A stretch of DNA of 64,000 nucleotides, taken from Metellina segmentata. Its lineage: Eukaryota; Arthropoda; Arachnida; Araneae; Tetragnathidae. The position numbers and the translations under genes were made by a program. Under the pieces are notes generated by a model that worked only from the letters and a program-made list of their open reading frames with translations, was not told the DNA's origin and did no database searches. Location of the stretch: NCBI GenBank assembly GCA_947359465.1, contig OX375880.1, positions 13,710,120 through 13,774,119 of the forward strand, given 5' to 3'. This document shows, piece by piece, positions 45,407-56,905 of this stretch (position 1 is its first letter; every line of letters starts with the position of its first letter).

Positions 45407-47207
45407 CTATGATAGATCTTCTAGTCTTATTTCAAGAAGTCGCGCGCGATTGGCTATGATCTTAAGGCCTTGTCTTGACTTTTTACTTGTCCAAAGTAGT
45501 TTTCTGTCTACTTTTTTGTGGTCACGGGGAAATAGGTCTTTTCTTATGTTTTCCCACAGTTTGCAGTTGTAAATTACGTGGTCAACACTTTGAATTCCTT
45601 CTCCACATTCGCATTTGTCTTCCTTATTGAATAAACGTTTCTGGTGCTGTTCAAATAAGCCGTAACCAGTGATAAATTGATTGATCTCAAAAGATCCTAG
45701 AAGTCTCGTCTGTGATATGTCCTTGTATTCTGTGTGGACTACTCTTCCCTTCTCTGAATAGTCCCATCGCCCTTGCCACATCTCTTCTGCTTCTTTTTTA
45801 ATTTGTTTCCGGATGTATTCCTTGTCCATTTGTTGTGCCTTGTCGATGTACTGTTTCTCTGTTGCTTCTTTTGCCAGAGAACACGCCCTCTCGTTGCTCT
45901 CATGGCCTGCGTGGATTTTAATCCATTTTAGGTTTATAACACCTGAGTAATTCTTTATTTGACGTTTCATATTGCAAATATTTTTATCACTGTTGGTAAT
46001 ATTGCTTAGTGCCATTAACACGGATCTTGAGTCAGTAATAATGTCGGTCTTTCTGATGTCATAATTTGTAATGAGAGATATAGCTCTGTTTTTTAATAGC
46101 TATTAATTATGTCATATAAACCGTAGAGTGATCGCTAATTCTTATTGCCTCGCTGTAAACTTCTATCCCTTCCAAATAAACAACTAAGCCGCTTCCGACC
46201 TTCCCTTCTTTTTTAGAGCCGTCTGTGAAAATTTTCACTCCTTCTAATCTTTCTTCTTTACCATGATATCTCCATGGGGTTTTTAATATATTCCAAGGTG
46301 GTAACCGAGTTGTTTCTTCTATTTGAACGTTTTCAGCTCTAATTTCTATTCCGTTAATTGTTAGATTTTCTTTCTGTTTAAGTATTTTAAATTTATCCGG
46401 AATTCCTTTTAGTTTGATGTCTAGTGGTATGCATCCACAGATAATATCTGTAGGGCATCTGTAGAAACTGTGCTGTAGCAATTTGTAATGGGTAACAAGC
46501 ATCTTCTCTGTATCTGAAGAATCTTTTGATTTTGTTTTTCCTTGTTTCTGTACCAGATTTCTACTCCGTAGCCAACTATCTTCTCTAGTATTTTCTGCTA
46601 AATTATTTTCTTAACTTTGGGGTCTAATCCCCATGTGGCTCTTTAAATTCTATTTAACTTGCCTTGAATTCTTGTCACTTTCTCTAGTATCATATTAAGA
46701 TGTGGTATGAAGGATAGATTTTTGTCTATTAAGATTTCAAGGTAACTCAGTTCTTTTTTAAATTTGAGAGATATGTTCCAAATCTTGATTCTAGGAATAT
46801 GTGTACATCTTTTATTTGTCGCATGTGTGAATACACATTTTTAAATATTGAGCTTTAGGTTATTATTTTCAATCCAATTTTCAATTTGAACCAATATATT
46901 ATTCATTTTTTGACTGAATCTATAGGTTGCCCTTTCGAATGACATGATGACAATATCATCCGCGAATGCTTGTATTTCTACTCATTCCTTCATATCCAGT
47001 TCCAGGATACCGTTGACATAGATGTTCCAGAGTATGGGTCCCATGCTTGACTCTTGCGGTATCCCTACGTTGTAGTTCTTTTTGGTATTTTCGAGGGTCG
47101 CTGTCCTATTCTCCAGAAAACTATAGATCTGGGCTATCAGGTACTTCGGAATGTTTAGATTTCTGATTTTACTTCTCATAATAGGCCAACTGATCGAGTT
47201 GAGTACG
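45407..47207 (-). pseudogene. Decayed non-LTR retrotransposon (reverse transcriptase + RNase H)
   Basis: Read on the - strand. The reverse transcriptase portion has NSISWPIMRSKIRNLNIPKY, GIPQESSMGPILWNIYVN (a G-to-E change in the usual PQGS) and the catalytic FADD box in VEIQAFADDIVIMS near 46960. A YLEILIDKNLSF block follows. Downstream is an RNase H domain: IFTDGSKKEGKVGSGLVVY, then VINLKWIKIHAGHESNERAC. A Cys-rich CECGEGIQSVDHVIYNC end closes the protein, which stops at 45407. Having RNase H after RT places it in the I/R1/LOA group. There are multiple frameshifts and stops between the three open pieces, and the 5' end (endonuclease, first RT motifs) is missing. It is dead. Confidence 0.85.
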
Positions 47208-47371
47208 CATCAAGACGAACAAAAAACGCAACGGAACATGGGGTCGCAAATGACGTTGAGTGGGTAAAAATCGTGAAAATGCGTCTGCTAAGTGTGACGG
47301 GGAAGAAACAACAAATACGAGTATGTACAGAAAACATTTATTGTACAGCTTGTTCAGAACAAACCAAATTC

Positions 47372-47515
47372 TTACAGAAGTTGTTCAAATTTGAAGGCCG
47401 CGGACGTCATTGCATAGAACATAACGACGTAGAAAAGACTGGCATACACGCTCGAAAGTTCCGGGTGTTTCCTGGATTTCTGCTGCAACGGTCGCGATCC
47501 TCGCAAAATCGGTAA
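47372..47515 (-). pseudogene. Mariner-type transposase C-terminal scrap
   Basis: The - strand reads ARIATVAAEIQETPGTFERV and CQSFLRRYVLCNDVRG, with FEQLL in another frame. This matches the C-terminus of the transposase at 58110 (SVAAAGVREIPGIFERVRQS). Nothing else of the element is seen. It adjoins the truncated 5' end of the LINE. Confidence 0.7.
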
Positions 47516-47519
47516 TATA

Positions 47520-48280
47520 TCGTCTTGTTGACGAGTTATTACCGATTTTGCTAATGCCGATACCTCGTTCATAGCAACATTGGTCAGTTATTGATGGTGT
47601 GGCGAAGTGATGAAAGAGGATCTCTTGTTTCACCAGTCGCCTGGCCGGTTGAAATCGTTCTTTGTCGGACAATAGCCAGCCCCTCTGTTGGAATAGAACT
47701 GAAAAGACGGGGGAGCTCCCGTCTTGGAGTTTTGAGACGATGGAAAACTGCCCAAGGGTTTTTTCAAGGGAGCTCCGAGGCTTGGAGCAGAGAGGGCTGG
47801 GTCAGCGATCAGAATATTCTCTGACAGACTCGAGAAGAATTTGGTCGTTTTTTCGAGGGCGTACTAGTGACGCCCCAGACTTTGGAAGTGAAGTCTCCGG
47901 TGGAGACTCTTTGTTACGTTTTGAAATTGCTCTGTTCAACAGAGCAGCACTGTATAAATATTAATAACCAAGAAATAAAAGAATATTTGTTTTTTCTATA
48001 CAATATTCAGATTTCCTAAAATATCTATCCTTCCTGCCAAAACTTATACATCCCAGTTGTTTAACATTGTTACAATGGAGAAGATTTCTCGTCAAAATTA
48101 TAAGAGGGTTAACAGAGCAAAAAAAGTAATAATTTTTTAGCAATAACTAAAACCTAGTGTCTCTTCACCTAAGCATTTCTTCAGTTCTCTGTAGTACCAC
48201 GATATATGAGGATGCTCTAATTTTATTCCACATACCTTGTGGAATATTCATTTGCCATGTGAGGTACTTCGGTGAATGGG
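47520..48280. other. No gene recognised
   Basis: The overlapping frames at 47591-47964 (+) and 47385-47672 (-) do not show motifs apart from the scrap above. Confidence 0.35.
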
Positions 48281-48287
48281 GTCCCTG

Positions 48288-48573
48288 TAGCCCGGTCGGA
48301 AAAGTAACTTATTAGCAACCGGAGAGTTGAAAGTTTGAATCCAACCAAAGACCATCGTGTTCAGACGGGGCTGGTGCATGTTAAAGCTGTTGTAGCTTCA
48401 AATGTCCTCACGTTGTCATGGTGCGGATGTTTGGAGAGTGGGGTGCCAGATCAAGTATTGCCTCGGCATCTGACCGCGGTTCAAAATGACGTGGTGTTGT
48501 CTTCGTATCTTTCCCATTGAGATTGATCCCGGACCGTCGTCAGTATCCCGCTGTGTTGCTGCAATACGGCGTT
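48288..48573 (+). mobile_element. SINE, type B head
   Basis: Head GTAGCCCGGTCGGAAAAG and AGTTTGAATCCAACCAAAG, then the common body to GTCGTCAGTATCCCGCTGTG. A second 3' fragment in the same direction follows at 48594-48680, ending CTACCTATT in place of ATTACC. Confidence 0.78.
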
Positions 48574-48684
48574 AGTTATACCCACCTACCTCGGACTTTC
48601 CCTTCGGGCTTAATCCCGGACCATCGCCAATAGCCCGTTTTGTTGCTTCTAATGCGACCTTAATTAAATACCTACCTATTGCAG

Positions 48685-49590
48685 TGCAGGAATTTCGCAC
48701 GGGATTTCACTTCGGATTGCATTATTCTTTGCTTTTATACGTGTTTGTTAGTTAGGGGCTATAAACATATTTTATTCTCTAGCAAACAAATTGATGGTAT
48801 CAAGTTGAAATATTGAATTTGGGACATTATCTGCTTGAGCAAAGGAATGGGGTAATTAATTCCTTTAATCGCTGGGTAAAAGTGGGTCACGTTTATTGAT
48901 GAGCGTTATCAAAGGTAACAATACTTTGTTATGGTACCCTAAGCTTGTTATTTTGAAACCAGGTTTCTTTCTCAGTGGAAACATTTTAAGGTTTCAAGAA
49001 AAGAAATTCCGAGATCAAGATTAGGGTGCTTCGACTGGTAAAAAGCATGAAATAAGTTTATTTAGTGATTAAAAAAGCTTTCGGAATATTTCCACCCTTT
49101 GGAAAAATTCTGTGATAAGGCAAATAAAACTTGAGAAATGGATGATCTTTTTCTAACACTAAAAATAAAGCAGGAAGTCGCCTTCAACGAACTAAAAAAA
49201 ACATTAATTTTGTCCGGAATTCCTACACTTTATTGTTATTTTATCAATCGATTCCATTGTTTGCGAAAATCAGATTTCGTTTCCTTCGAAGTGATGTTTT
49301 TCGATGCTTGAAATGGAAATGTTTGATTTTGTATGGAATCTCGAAGTTTATATATTATTTCATATTTGATTTTAACCATGTACTTCAAACAAGCTTTCCT
49401 GAATACATATAAAGAAATATATTTTCCTTAAAATTTAATTACGCTCCATTATCCAAAAATCAATTGAAAACATTTTTTTATACTAATACATTTGGACAAA
49501 CGGATTTTGGATTTTACCTATTTTTAAAAATGTTACAATCCAGAATCAGTTTGTCCAAAATTTATTCATGTATTTAGTTTCTTGTTTCAA
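48685..49590. other. AT-rich, nothing recognised
   Basis: No shared repeat noticed. Confidence 0.35.
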
Positions 49591-49596
49591 TATAGG

Positions 49597-49848
49597 CTGC
49601 AGTAGCCCAGTTGAAAGAATCACGGATTGGCAACCGGAGGATTCTTAAGTCGTAAATCAATCTAACTAAAGGCCATCTTGTATCTGGTGGCTGGTACACA
49701 TTAAATCTATCGTATCGTCCTCTAATGTCCTCACGTTGGCGTGGTGTGGATGTTTGAAGAGTGGTTATGCCAGCTCAGCTGCCGACCTCATCTAGCCTCG
49801 TTCTAAACGAAGAGGGTTTGTCCTCGGATCTTTCCCTCGGATCCTTTG
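49597..49848 (+). mobile_element. SINE, type B head, 3' end lost
   Basis: Head GCAGTAGCCCAGTTGAAAGA. The body ends at TCTTTCCCTCGGATCC, where hAT sequence begins. Confidence 0.75.
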
Positions 49849-49849
49849 T

Positions 49850-50416
49850 TGCTGATTATCTATTTCTATTTAATGGCTATTTCGGCGAAATTAAGTTGAT
49901 ATCTCTCCATGTCTTATGCTATTTGTTACTAGTTACTTGTGTGAGAGTGGTTTTTCTGAATTTTTGTGTATAAAAAATAAATATAAAAACAGAGTAAGTG
50001 TTGAAGAGGATTTAAGAGTGAAGTTAAGTTCCATTGCTCCTGTTATTTATATTTTAATAAAAGACAAACAACGACAAGTTTCGCACTAAAAATTGATTTT
50101 TGATTATGTTAATCTTTGTTTGCTGAGTTTGTACTAATTATTTAAAATTATTTGTTTTTAGACCTGTGAGTAAAAATTAAAACTGTAATTTTCAATAATC
50201 GTTTTATTTTTCACTTTATTAAAACATCATCAATACAAAATAAAAGTGCATTAATCATAAAATATGAAGCTTTATTACTATTTTACTTCAAATAAAACAA
50301 GCCATTGGTATTTTTCTGACATTAGATATCCTAAAAAATAAATAAGACTGGTGGTACTCCAAAAATTTCAAAAAATTTCAAGTGGTACGCAGTTACTAAA
50401 ATGTTGGGAACCCCTG
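49850..50416 (+). mobile_element. hAT 3' end with transposase remnant
   Basis: The frame 49916-50089 encodes FVTSYLCESGFSEFLCIKNK, RVSVEEDLRVKLSSIAPVIY and ends KQRQVSH-stop: the hAT C-terminal dimerisation block, intact over about 55 residues. The right terminus is GTTGGGAACCCCTG at 50416. The left part is replaced by a SINE. Confidence 0.7.
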
Positions 50417-50613
50417 CCATAGAACATTTGTTGGGCGAGTTAGAGCGATGCTTACGGACCAGGGAACCACGTCTCTCTACAGCTGAGCTGGCGACCTTCT
50501 TGCAGCAGGAATGGACAAAAATATCCGTAGCTCTGTGTCAAAACCTTGTTGAAAGTATGCCCAGAAGGGCTGCTACTGTATTTACAGTACGTGGGTCACC
50601 ATCCCCCTATTAA
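50417..50613 (+). pseudogene. Tc1-type transposase C-terminal scrap
   Basis: AIEHLLGELERCLRTREPRL, then FLQQEWTKISVALCQNLVES and MPRRAATVFTVRGSPSPY-stop follow directly after the hAT terminus. They match the C-terminal tail of Tc1-like transposases downstream of the catalytic Glu (NPIEHLW-type). No other part of this Tc1 is present, so the hAT probably inserted into it. Confidence 0.75.
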
Positions 50614-50773
50614 AGCATGTATTTTTTAAATTATACCATCACATCTTGCTGTCCGATCCATTATTATAGGTTAATGTATGTCTCGCTCAAAATTACAGAG
50701 TTCAGTTTCTTCAGCCATAATCACGAAAACATTTTCTGGTGGACTCTTTTATTAATTACGGAAGTCAAAATTA

Positions 50774-52259
50774 CACTCATGTCCGTAAATTAAGCATAAT
50801 TCAGAATCACATGGTAATCGAACTCTAAAATAAAAATTTCACCTGTAGAATATTATCACACACAACTTCAATAATAATATCCAAATTACAGGAAGCCATC
50901 AGATGACTCCGATAGTACGTCACAATGACGAGAGTATAAGAGAGGTGTATATAAGGATTGGTAGCAAAGTTGTAAAATTGTTCACAAGTGTTCTGTAAGC
51001 CGTTCAGTACCACAACCTAGTAGTTATGGCACAGAGGACTCATGTCGATGATTTTTTACGTGGTAGAATTATCGGCCGCCTGGAATGTGGGCGTACTCAG
51101 ACGGAAATTTCAGTGGAACTTGGAATCGCCCAAAGTGTCATCTCTAGGCTTTGACAACGATTCAAAAATGATGGAAATGTCAGAACACTACAGGTCGCTC
51201 TCGAGTTATACGCCGTTTGACGTCCGCTGATTTGGCAGTAACTGCAAAAAGAAGCAGACGGAGCACAGCATCCGACCTTTCTCGTCAGCTATCTTCAGCC
51301 ACGTGTACGACAGTTTCAAACCGTTTGGGACATGTTGGTCTATATGCTCGCAGGTCTGTCAGATGTGTTCCGCTCACGGCAACTCACTGTAGCCAGCGGT
51401 TAGCCTGGAGTATAGAACATGCAATGTGGACATCGTCACAGCGGTCTTATGTGACGTTTTCAGACGAGTCCAGGTTTCGCTTGCAGTCTGATTCACGGCG
51501 GACGTTCATGTGGAGAACGCCAGGTATCCGCAACCACCAAGACAACATCATTGAATGACACCGTTACGGTGGTGCAGGATTGCTCGTTTGGGGCGGAATT
51601 ATACTGGGCTCCAGAACAGATCTACATGTTCAAATCGGAACCATGAGAGGCCAAATTTATCAGGACATCATTCTGGAACAACATGAACGTTTATTTAGGG
51701 GTGACATGAGCGCAGAATTTTTGCTTATGGATGACAACGCCCGTCCTCATCGTGCTAATATTGTAAACAAATGCCTTGAATCTGAGGATATCACTCGTAT
51801 AGAATGGCCAGCATTCTCACCTGACTTGAATCCGATAGAGCATGAGTGGGACATGCTTGGCATACGAGTTGTAGCCCGTCAACCACCTCCTACATGTGTA
51901 CCGGAACTTCGGAGAGCATTGCTAGATTGGTGGAGTGATCTTCTTCATGATCAGCTCGATAATTTGATCCTCAGCATGCCTAGGCGATGTACGGACTGTA
52001 TTTCATCGTCTGGGAAACAAACAGTGTATTAATCATCATACCAACCGTGTCATGTTAAGTTTTTGTGAGGTCGATATTTTTTGTAATTGCTCCAGTGAGC
52101 AAAAATCGTAGTTTTTATGTATGGTATCATACATACACCATCTTTTTTGTTCTTTATATTTTGTTTAATAAATGGGCTTTATGAAAAAGTCACGTTTGTT
52201 TTGTTTCTGAACATTTATTTGCCGGAGCTGGCATAATCCTTAATTTATGGACATGAGTG
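50774..52259 (+). mobile_element. Tc1-type transposon, complete ends (1486 bp)
   Basis: Termini CACTCATGTCCGTAAATTAA and TTAATTTATGGACATGAGTG are inverted repeats, flanked by TA (50772-50773, 52260-52261). A 62-bp direct repeat lies just outside each end (50679-50739, 52303-52364). Confidence 0.9.
51026..52032 (+). pseudogene. Tc1-type transposase, several lesions
   Basis: The ATG at 51026 opens MAQRTHVDDFLRGRIIGRLE and ISVELGIAQSVISRL, the paired-like helix-turn-helix. A TGG-to-TGA stop follows at 51152. After frameshifts, the frame 51217-51558 gives LAVTAKRSRRSTASDLSRQL and VTFSDESRFRLQSDSRRTF (first catalytic Asp). The frame 51580-52032 gives LVWGGIILGSRTDLHVQIGT, MDDNARPHRANIV (second Asp) and FSPDLNPIEHEWDML (Glu), 34 residues apart (DD34E). 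The C-terminal half is intact to the stop at 52032. It belongs to a different Tc1 subfamily from the copy at 43166. Confidence 0.87.
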
Positions 52260-52369
52260 TAATTTTCAATGTATCCTCATTTTACTACACTTTTTAAAAA
52301 TTTGTCTCGCTCAAAATTACACAGCTCAGTTTCTTCAGCCATAATCCCGAAAACCTTTTTCTGGATATC

Positions 52370-53285
52370 CATTGTAACGTTAATGTAATCCATTGTAACT
52401 CTCACAGCCTGGCGTACATATATTTTTAAAATGACACTTGCCTCGTTGAAAAATTGAGTAGTTTAGGCTCTTGAGACACTTTTGCAAAAGAGCTCAATAC
52501 AATTACTTCATTCAGCTGAAATGTGATTAAGAACATGCCAGCTAATTAGCGAACGGCTCATTATAACTATCAATAATGAAATATGTTAACGTCGCCGCTT
52601 AGTTTACTTTGTAGTAACAAAAATCGCCCTACAGCAAAGATCTTAAAAGAGTAATGGCTTTTTTAAAACTAATAAATAAATGAACGAGCAAACACGGGCG
52701 CTAAACAATTTGTGAAATGAATTAAATACATCGGATTATTTTACGGAGAGATATTTCATTCACGTCAAATTCAAGCTGGTATTTATTAAACGATAAAAAT
52801 GTTTATTTCTTTAAAAGAATGTCCCAAATAATTTACGAAAATTACTTTTAATGTCGTCTCGAATTTTGAAATGCTTTTTAATTAGTAACGAGTGTTTTTC
52901 ACTGCAAATACGGGTTATAATTTATTTACAAATCTGCAAAAGGTGGCAATAAGCCTATTTCTTCACTTAAAATGAGCGTTTTGAATTTGGTTTAAATACA
53001 TTCACAGATAAATGCGGGATTTAATTTTGTTTAGTTGGAATGTTATTGAATAAATGGATTAAATTGGCAGCAATCTTTAACTATCTACAGAGTTACACGT
53101 GATACAACCCTGTATGATTTGTAATCAGTTTTGATCTTGACGAATAAAATCTTTCAGCCATACGATGCTATTATTTTAGATATTGTGAATGCTTTCAAGT
53201 GAACGAAATAAATACACTACTATAAATCTCGTAATTCCTAAAAGGATTAAATTATTACGCATCTTTAAATTAAAAATTCATTTTT
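52370..53285. other. AT-rich, nothing recognised
   Basis: Unique-looking spacer between the Tc1 element and the SINE cluster. Confidence 0.35.
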
Positions 53286-53300
53286 ATTCATTACAGCTGC

Positions 53301-53619
53301 ATAGTGGTTAAGGTGTTAGCATCTAAATCGGAAGGTTCCTGCTTCGAATCCGGGTCCAGGCATGGATGTTTGTAAGCGTATGGTGTAGAGGCGGCTGGTG
53401 CACCTTAAATCTGTCGAGGCCGAAAGTCCTCACGATGGGTTGGTGTGGAAGTTTGGAGAGTGGGGTGCCAGCTCAGGTGATGCTTCTTCATCTGACCGTG
53501 GTTCAAGATTACGAGGTGTTGTCCTCGGATCTTTCCCTTAAGGGACTGATCCCGGACCGTGGTCAATAGCCCGTTGTGTTGCTCTAGTACGACGTTAACA
53601 AAAATTACCATTACCATCT
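53301..53619 (+). mobile_element. SINE lacking the first ~14 bp
   Basis: Begins ATAGTGGTTAAGGTGTTAGC. Flanked by TTACAGCTGC (53291-53300, 53620-53629). Confidence 0.9.
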
Positions 53620-53925
53620 TTACAGCTGCTTCAAAAACGATATTGATCAATCTGGTTCACTAAAGAACACGATTCAAAAATCGACTTTTTTTTTATATTG
53701 CCGAATGGCAACAGTGGATATATTTCGCCCCTTTGTTTACATAGTCTTGATCTGAGCTATGAAACTGCTTAATATTTCTAAAACTACAAAGAAGAGATTA
53801 CCAATCTAATGGAATTATTCACTAGTCTGATGACAGAAAGCAATAAGACATCTGGGAAGTAGAAACCAGCGCTAAAAAATAAGAGCAAAAAGAGGTTTAG
53901 TGGTCGAAAATGATCACTCGTTACG

Positions 53926-54204
53926 GTAACGGTAATTTTAGTTAACGTCGTACTAGAGCAACACAACGGGCTATTGACGACAGTCCTAGATCAGTCCCTT
54001 AAGGGAAAGATCCGAGGACAACACCTCGTAATCTTGAACCACGGTCAGATGACGAAGCAACACCTGAGCTGGCACCCCACTCTCCAAACTTCCACACCAA
54101 CCCAACGTGAGGACTTTCGGCAACGACAGATTTAAGGTGCACCAGCCGCCTCTACACCATACGCTTACAAACATCCATGCCGGGACCTGGATTCGAACCA
54201 GGAA
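53926..54204 (-). mobile_element. SINE truncated in the tRNA head
   Basis: Ends just past the B box (ATTCGAACCAGGAA as read on +). Flanked by CACTCGTTACG (53915-53925, 54205-54215). Confidence 0.9.
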
Positions 54205-54290
54205 CACTCGTTACGATTCAAAGAAAATTCTGCATCACTCCAATTGACTTCTTTTCTGTGCAATTGAAAATGAGTCACAATCAAGTTAGG

Positions 54291-55411
54291 TAATTGGTCC
54301 TTTTTAATTAACGTCGTACTAGAGAAACACAACTTTCTACTAACGACGGTCCAAGACCAATCCTCTCAGGGTAACACCCGAGGTACAGCTACACTCTACG
54401 TTTATGAGTAATGGCAACGGCTTGGCGACTTTTTTTGGCGCACTTCTAAAGTCGCCAAGGAAAAAATTATTTCTTAACTCTTTTTCCGTCACAATTTTTT
54501 TTTCTTTTTGCAACACACTTTTTAAACATATTTCAGAACGTTTTGAAAAGTATATTTTTTAAAAACTTTCACAAAAAGTAGTAAGCTTAAGCACATATCA
54601 AAACACATTTGTGAACCAGCAGAGAAACTAAGCGACGAATGTTTGGTAAGAATACCCTGAAACTTATTAATTAATTACACTAAATACAGTGGGCATGTTG
54701 AAAAAAAAAAGATTTACAAAAGAAAAAGAGCAAGAACTAATACAACCTGATAGCGTCAGAATTCTTTCGTAAAAAAATAATGAAAACGAAAATGGTCAAA
54801 GTTATAATACTCTGAAAAAACTATTTTAGTAAAATAAAAATTCCACAACTGTCAAAATACAAATAAATGGACCAATGGTATCACAGAAAACGATTTAAAA
54901 GGACCAATGCAATCAAAGGATATTTAAAAAACAAAATAACCAATGGGAGAAAAGAAAAAAATTTCAAACGAATCAATGAAATCAAACGATTTTAACGGAT
55001 TTTGGAAGAACTTTCTAGAATATTAAAAATGAAAATTGAAAGTTTCCGTTTGCCGAGGTTGCCATGAAAACCACAACAGCCGTAACGAAAGATGTGCTGC
55101 CTTAATTTATCGTAACTCGCTACCAGAAGTGCGCCAAAAAAAATCGCCAAGCCGTTGCCATCACTCATAAACGTAGAGTGTAGCTGTACCACACCCGATT
55201 ACAACACCACATAATTTTGAACCTCGGTCAGACACCACTCTCCAAACTTCCACACCAACCCAACGAGAGGTCTTTCGGCCACGACAGATTTAAGGTGTAA
55301 AGCCGCCTCTACACCATACCCTTACACACATGCATGCACTGGCCCAGATTCGAATCAGTAACCTTCCGATCTAGATGCTAACACCTTAACCACCTTACCA
55401 GTTGGTCTGCA
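54291..55411 (-). mobile_element. SINE interrupted by an 809-bp inverted-repeat element
   Basis: The SINE pieces 54291-54381 and 55199-55411 are colinear once the insert and one copy of its 8-bp duplication are removed. The SINE has its own 15-bp duplication CACAATCAAGTTAGG (54276-54290, 55412-55426). Confidence 0.92.
54382..55190. mobile_element. Unclassified element, ~65-bp terminal inverted repeats
   Basis: Termini GGTACAGCTACACTCTACGT and ACGTAGAGTGTAGCTGTACC are part of ~65-bp inverted repeats (with GGCAACGGCTTGGCGA further in). Flanked by 8-bp ACACCCGA (54374-54381, 55191-55198). AT-rich interior with no transposase. The 8-bp duplication would fit hAT, Merlin, P or Mutator-type elements. 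The family is not identified. Confidence 0.85.
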
Positions 55412-55590
55412 CACAATCAAGTTAGGCGAATGGGCGTTTTTAAAATGTGCATGTTACCACTAAATACCGGAACATCCGGAGTAGTATCATCCGGAACATT
55501 GTACAGTAAATAGTACCATCCGGAACAGCGTACACGACATTTCTCCGCTCTATTTTAAATACTGTTAACCTCGTCTTTCACTAAAGAATA

Positions 55591-55915
55591 GCCGACCAAC
55601 CGGTATAGTGGTTAAGGTGTTAGCCTCTAGATCGGAAGGTTTCTGGTTCGAATCCGGGTCCGAGCATGAATGTTTGTAAGCGTATTGTGTAGAGGCGGAT
55701 GGTGCACTTTACATCTATCGTGGCCGAAAGTCCTCACGTTGGGTTGGTGTGGAAGTTTGGAGAGTGGGGTGCCAGCTCAGGTGTTGCTTCTACATCTGAC
55801 GATGGTTCAAAATCACGAGGTGTTGCCCTCGGGTCTTTCTCTTAAGGGACTGATCCCGGACCGTCGTCAATAGAACATTGTGTTGCTCTAGTACAACTTT
55901 AAGTAAAAATTACCA
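55591..55915 (+). mobile_element. tRNA-derived SINE, full length
   Basis: Complete from GCCGACCAACCGG to ATTACCATTACC. Its tail was used as the insertion site of the headless copy at 55928. Confidence 0.9.
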
Positions 55916-55927
55916 TTACCAAGAAGG

Positions 55928-56110
55928 TAATTGGTAATTAGTAATTAACGTCGTACTAGAGAAACACAACAGGCTATTGACGACGGTCCGGGATCAATAC
56001 ACTAAAGGAAAGATCCAAGGACACCGTCTCGTGATTTTGAACCACGGTCAGATGACGAAGCAACGCCTGAGCTGGCACCCCACTCTCCAAACTTCCACAC
56101 CAACCCAACG
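55928..56110 (-). mobile_element. Headless SINE copy
   Basis: 183 bp. On the - strand it starts CGTTGGGTTGGTGTGGAAG, within one base of the copies at 18629 and 36193. Flanked by TTACCAAGAAGG (55916-55927, 56111-56122). Confidence 0.9.
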
Positions 56111-56349
56111 TTACCAAGAAGGAATAATCATAGGTAATAACTTGATTTTGTTTCACTAAAAATGGTATCTTCGGTGTGTGTTATTTGGCAACGACTGTGT
56201 AAATGATCACGTGATTCCGCTGACCAATCACATCTGCCAGACGTAAAATAAACAATATTTTTCAACTCGGATCAAATCAAAACAAATTAACGCGTCAGAA
56301 TAAATTTTTTATACCAGCCGCGCATCGTAGCTCCGCTAAACTTTCTTAA

Positions 56350-56560
56350 TCTCTAAAATTATAAAAGGAAATGTTTCTCTGTGTCGCTGTACGCAGTGTC
56401 CTGACGAATCTATGGCACTTACAATAATGAAATTTGGCATACAGGTTGACCGACTATTTTGCGATTTTTCTATCGTACCCGAATTTCAATATTTTATCAA
56501 GAACATTTTTAAATGAATCTATTAATTTTTCACCATTCTTTCTTCCCTTTGAAATGTGAC
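56350..56560 (+). repeat. Helitron-like 5' part
   Basis: TCTCTAAAATTATAAAAGGA, then CTATGGCACTTACAATAATG and AAATTTGGCATACAGG, as at 57216. It is cut by the next SINE. Confidence 0.5.
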
Positions 56561-56570
56561 GTCATAAAGA

Positions 56571-56905
56571 TAATGGTAATGTTAATTTTAGTTAACGTCG
56601 TACTAGATCAACACAACGGGCTATTGACGACGGTCCGGAATCAGTCCCTTAAGGAAAAGATTCGACGACAACACCTCGTGATTTTGAACCATCGTCAGAT
56701 GAAGAAGCAACACCTGAGCTGGCACCCCACTCTCCAAACTTCCACACCATCCCAATGTGAGGACTTTCGGCCACGGCAGATGTAAAGTGCACCAGCCGCC
56801 TCTACACAATACGCTTACAAACATCCATACGCGGACCCGGATTCGAACCAGAAACCTTCCGATCTAGAGGCTAACACCTTAACCACTATACCGGTTGGTC
56901 GGCAC
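56571..56905 (-). mobile_element. tRNA-derived SINE, full length
   Basis: The flanks GTCATAAAGA and GTCAGAAAGA are similar enough to be a decayed duplication. Confidence 0.88.
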
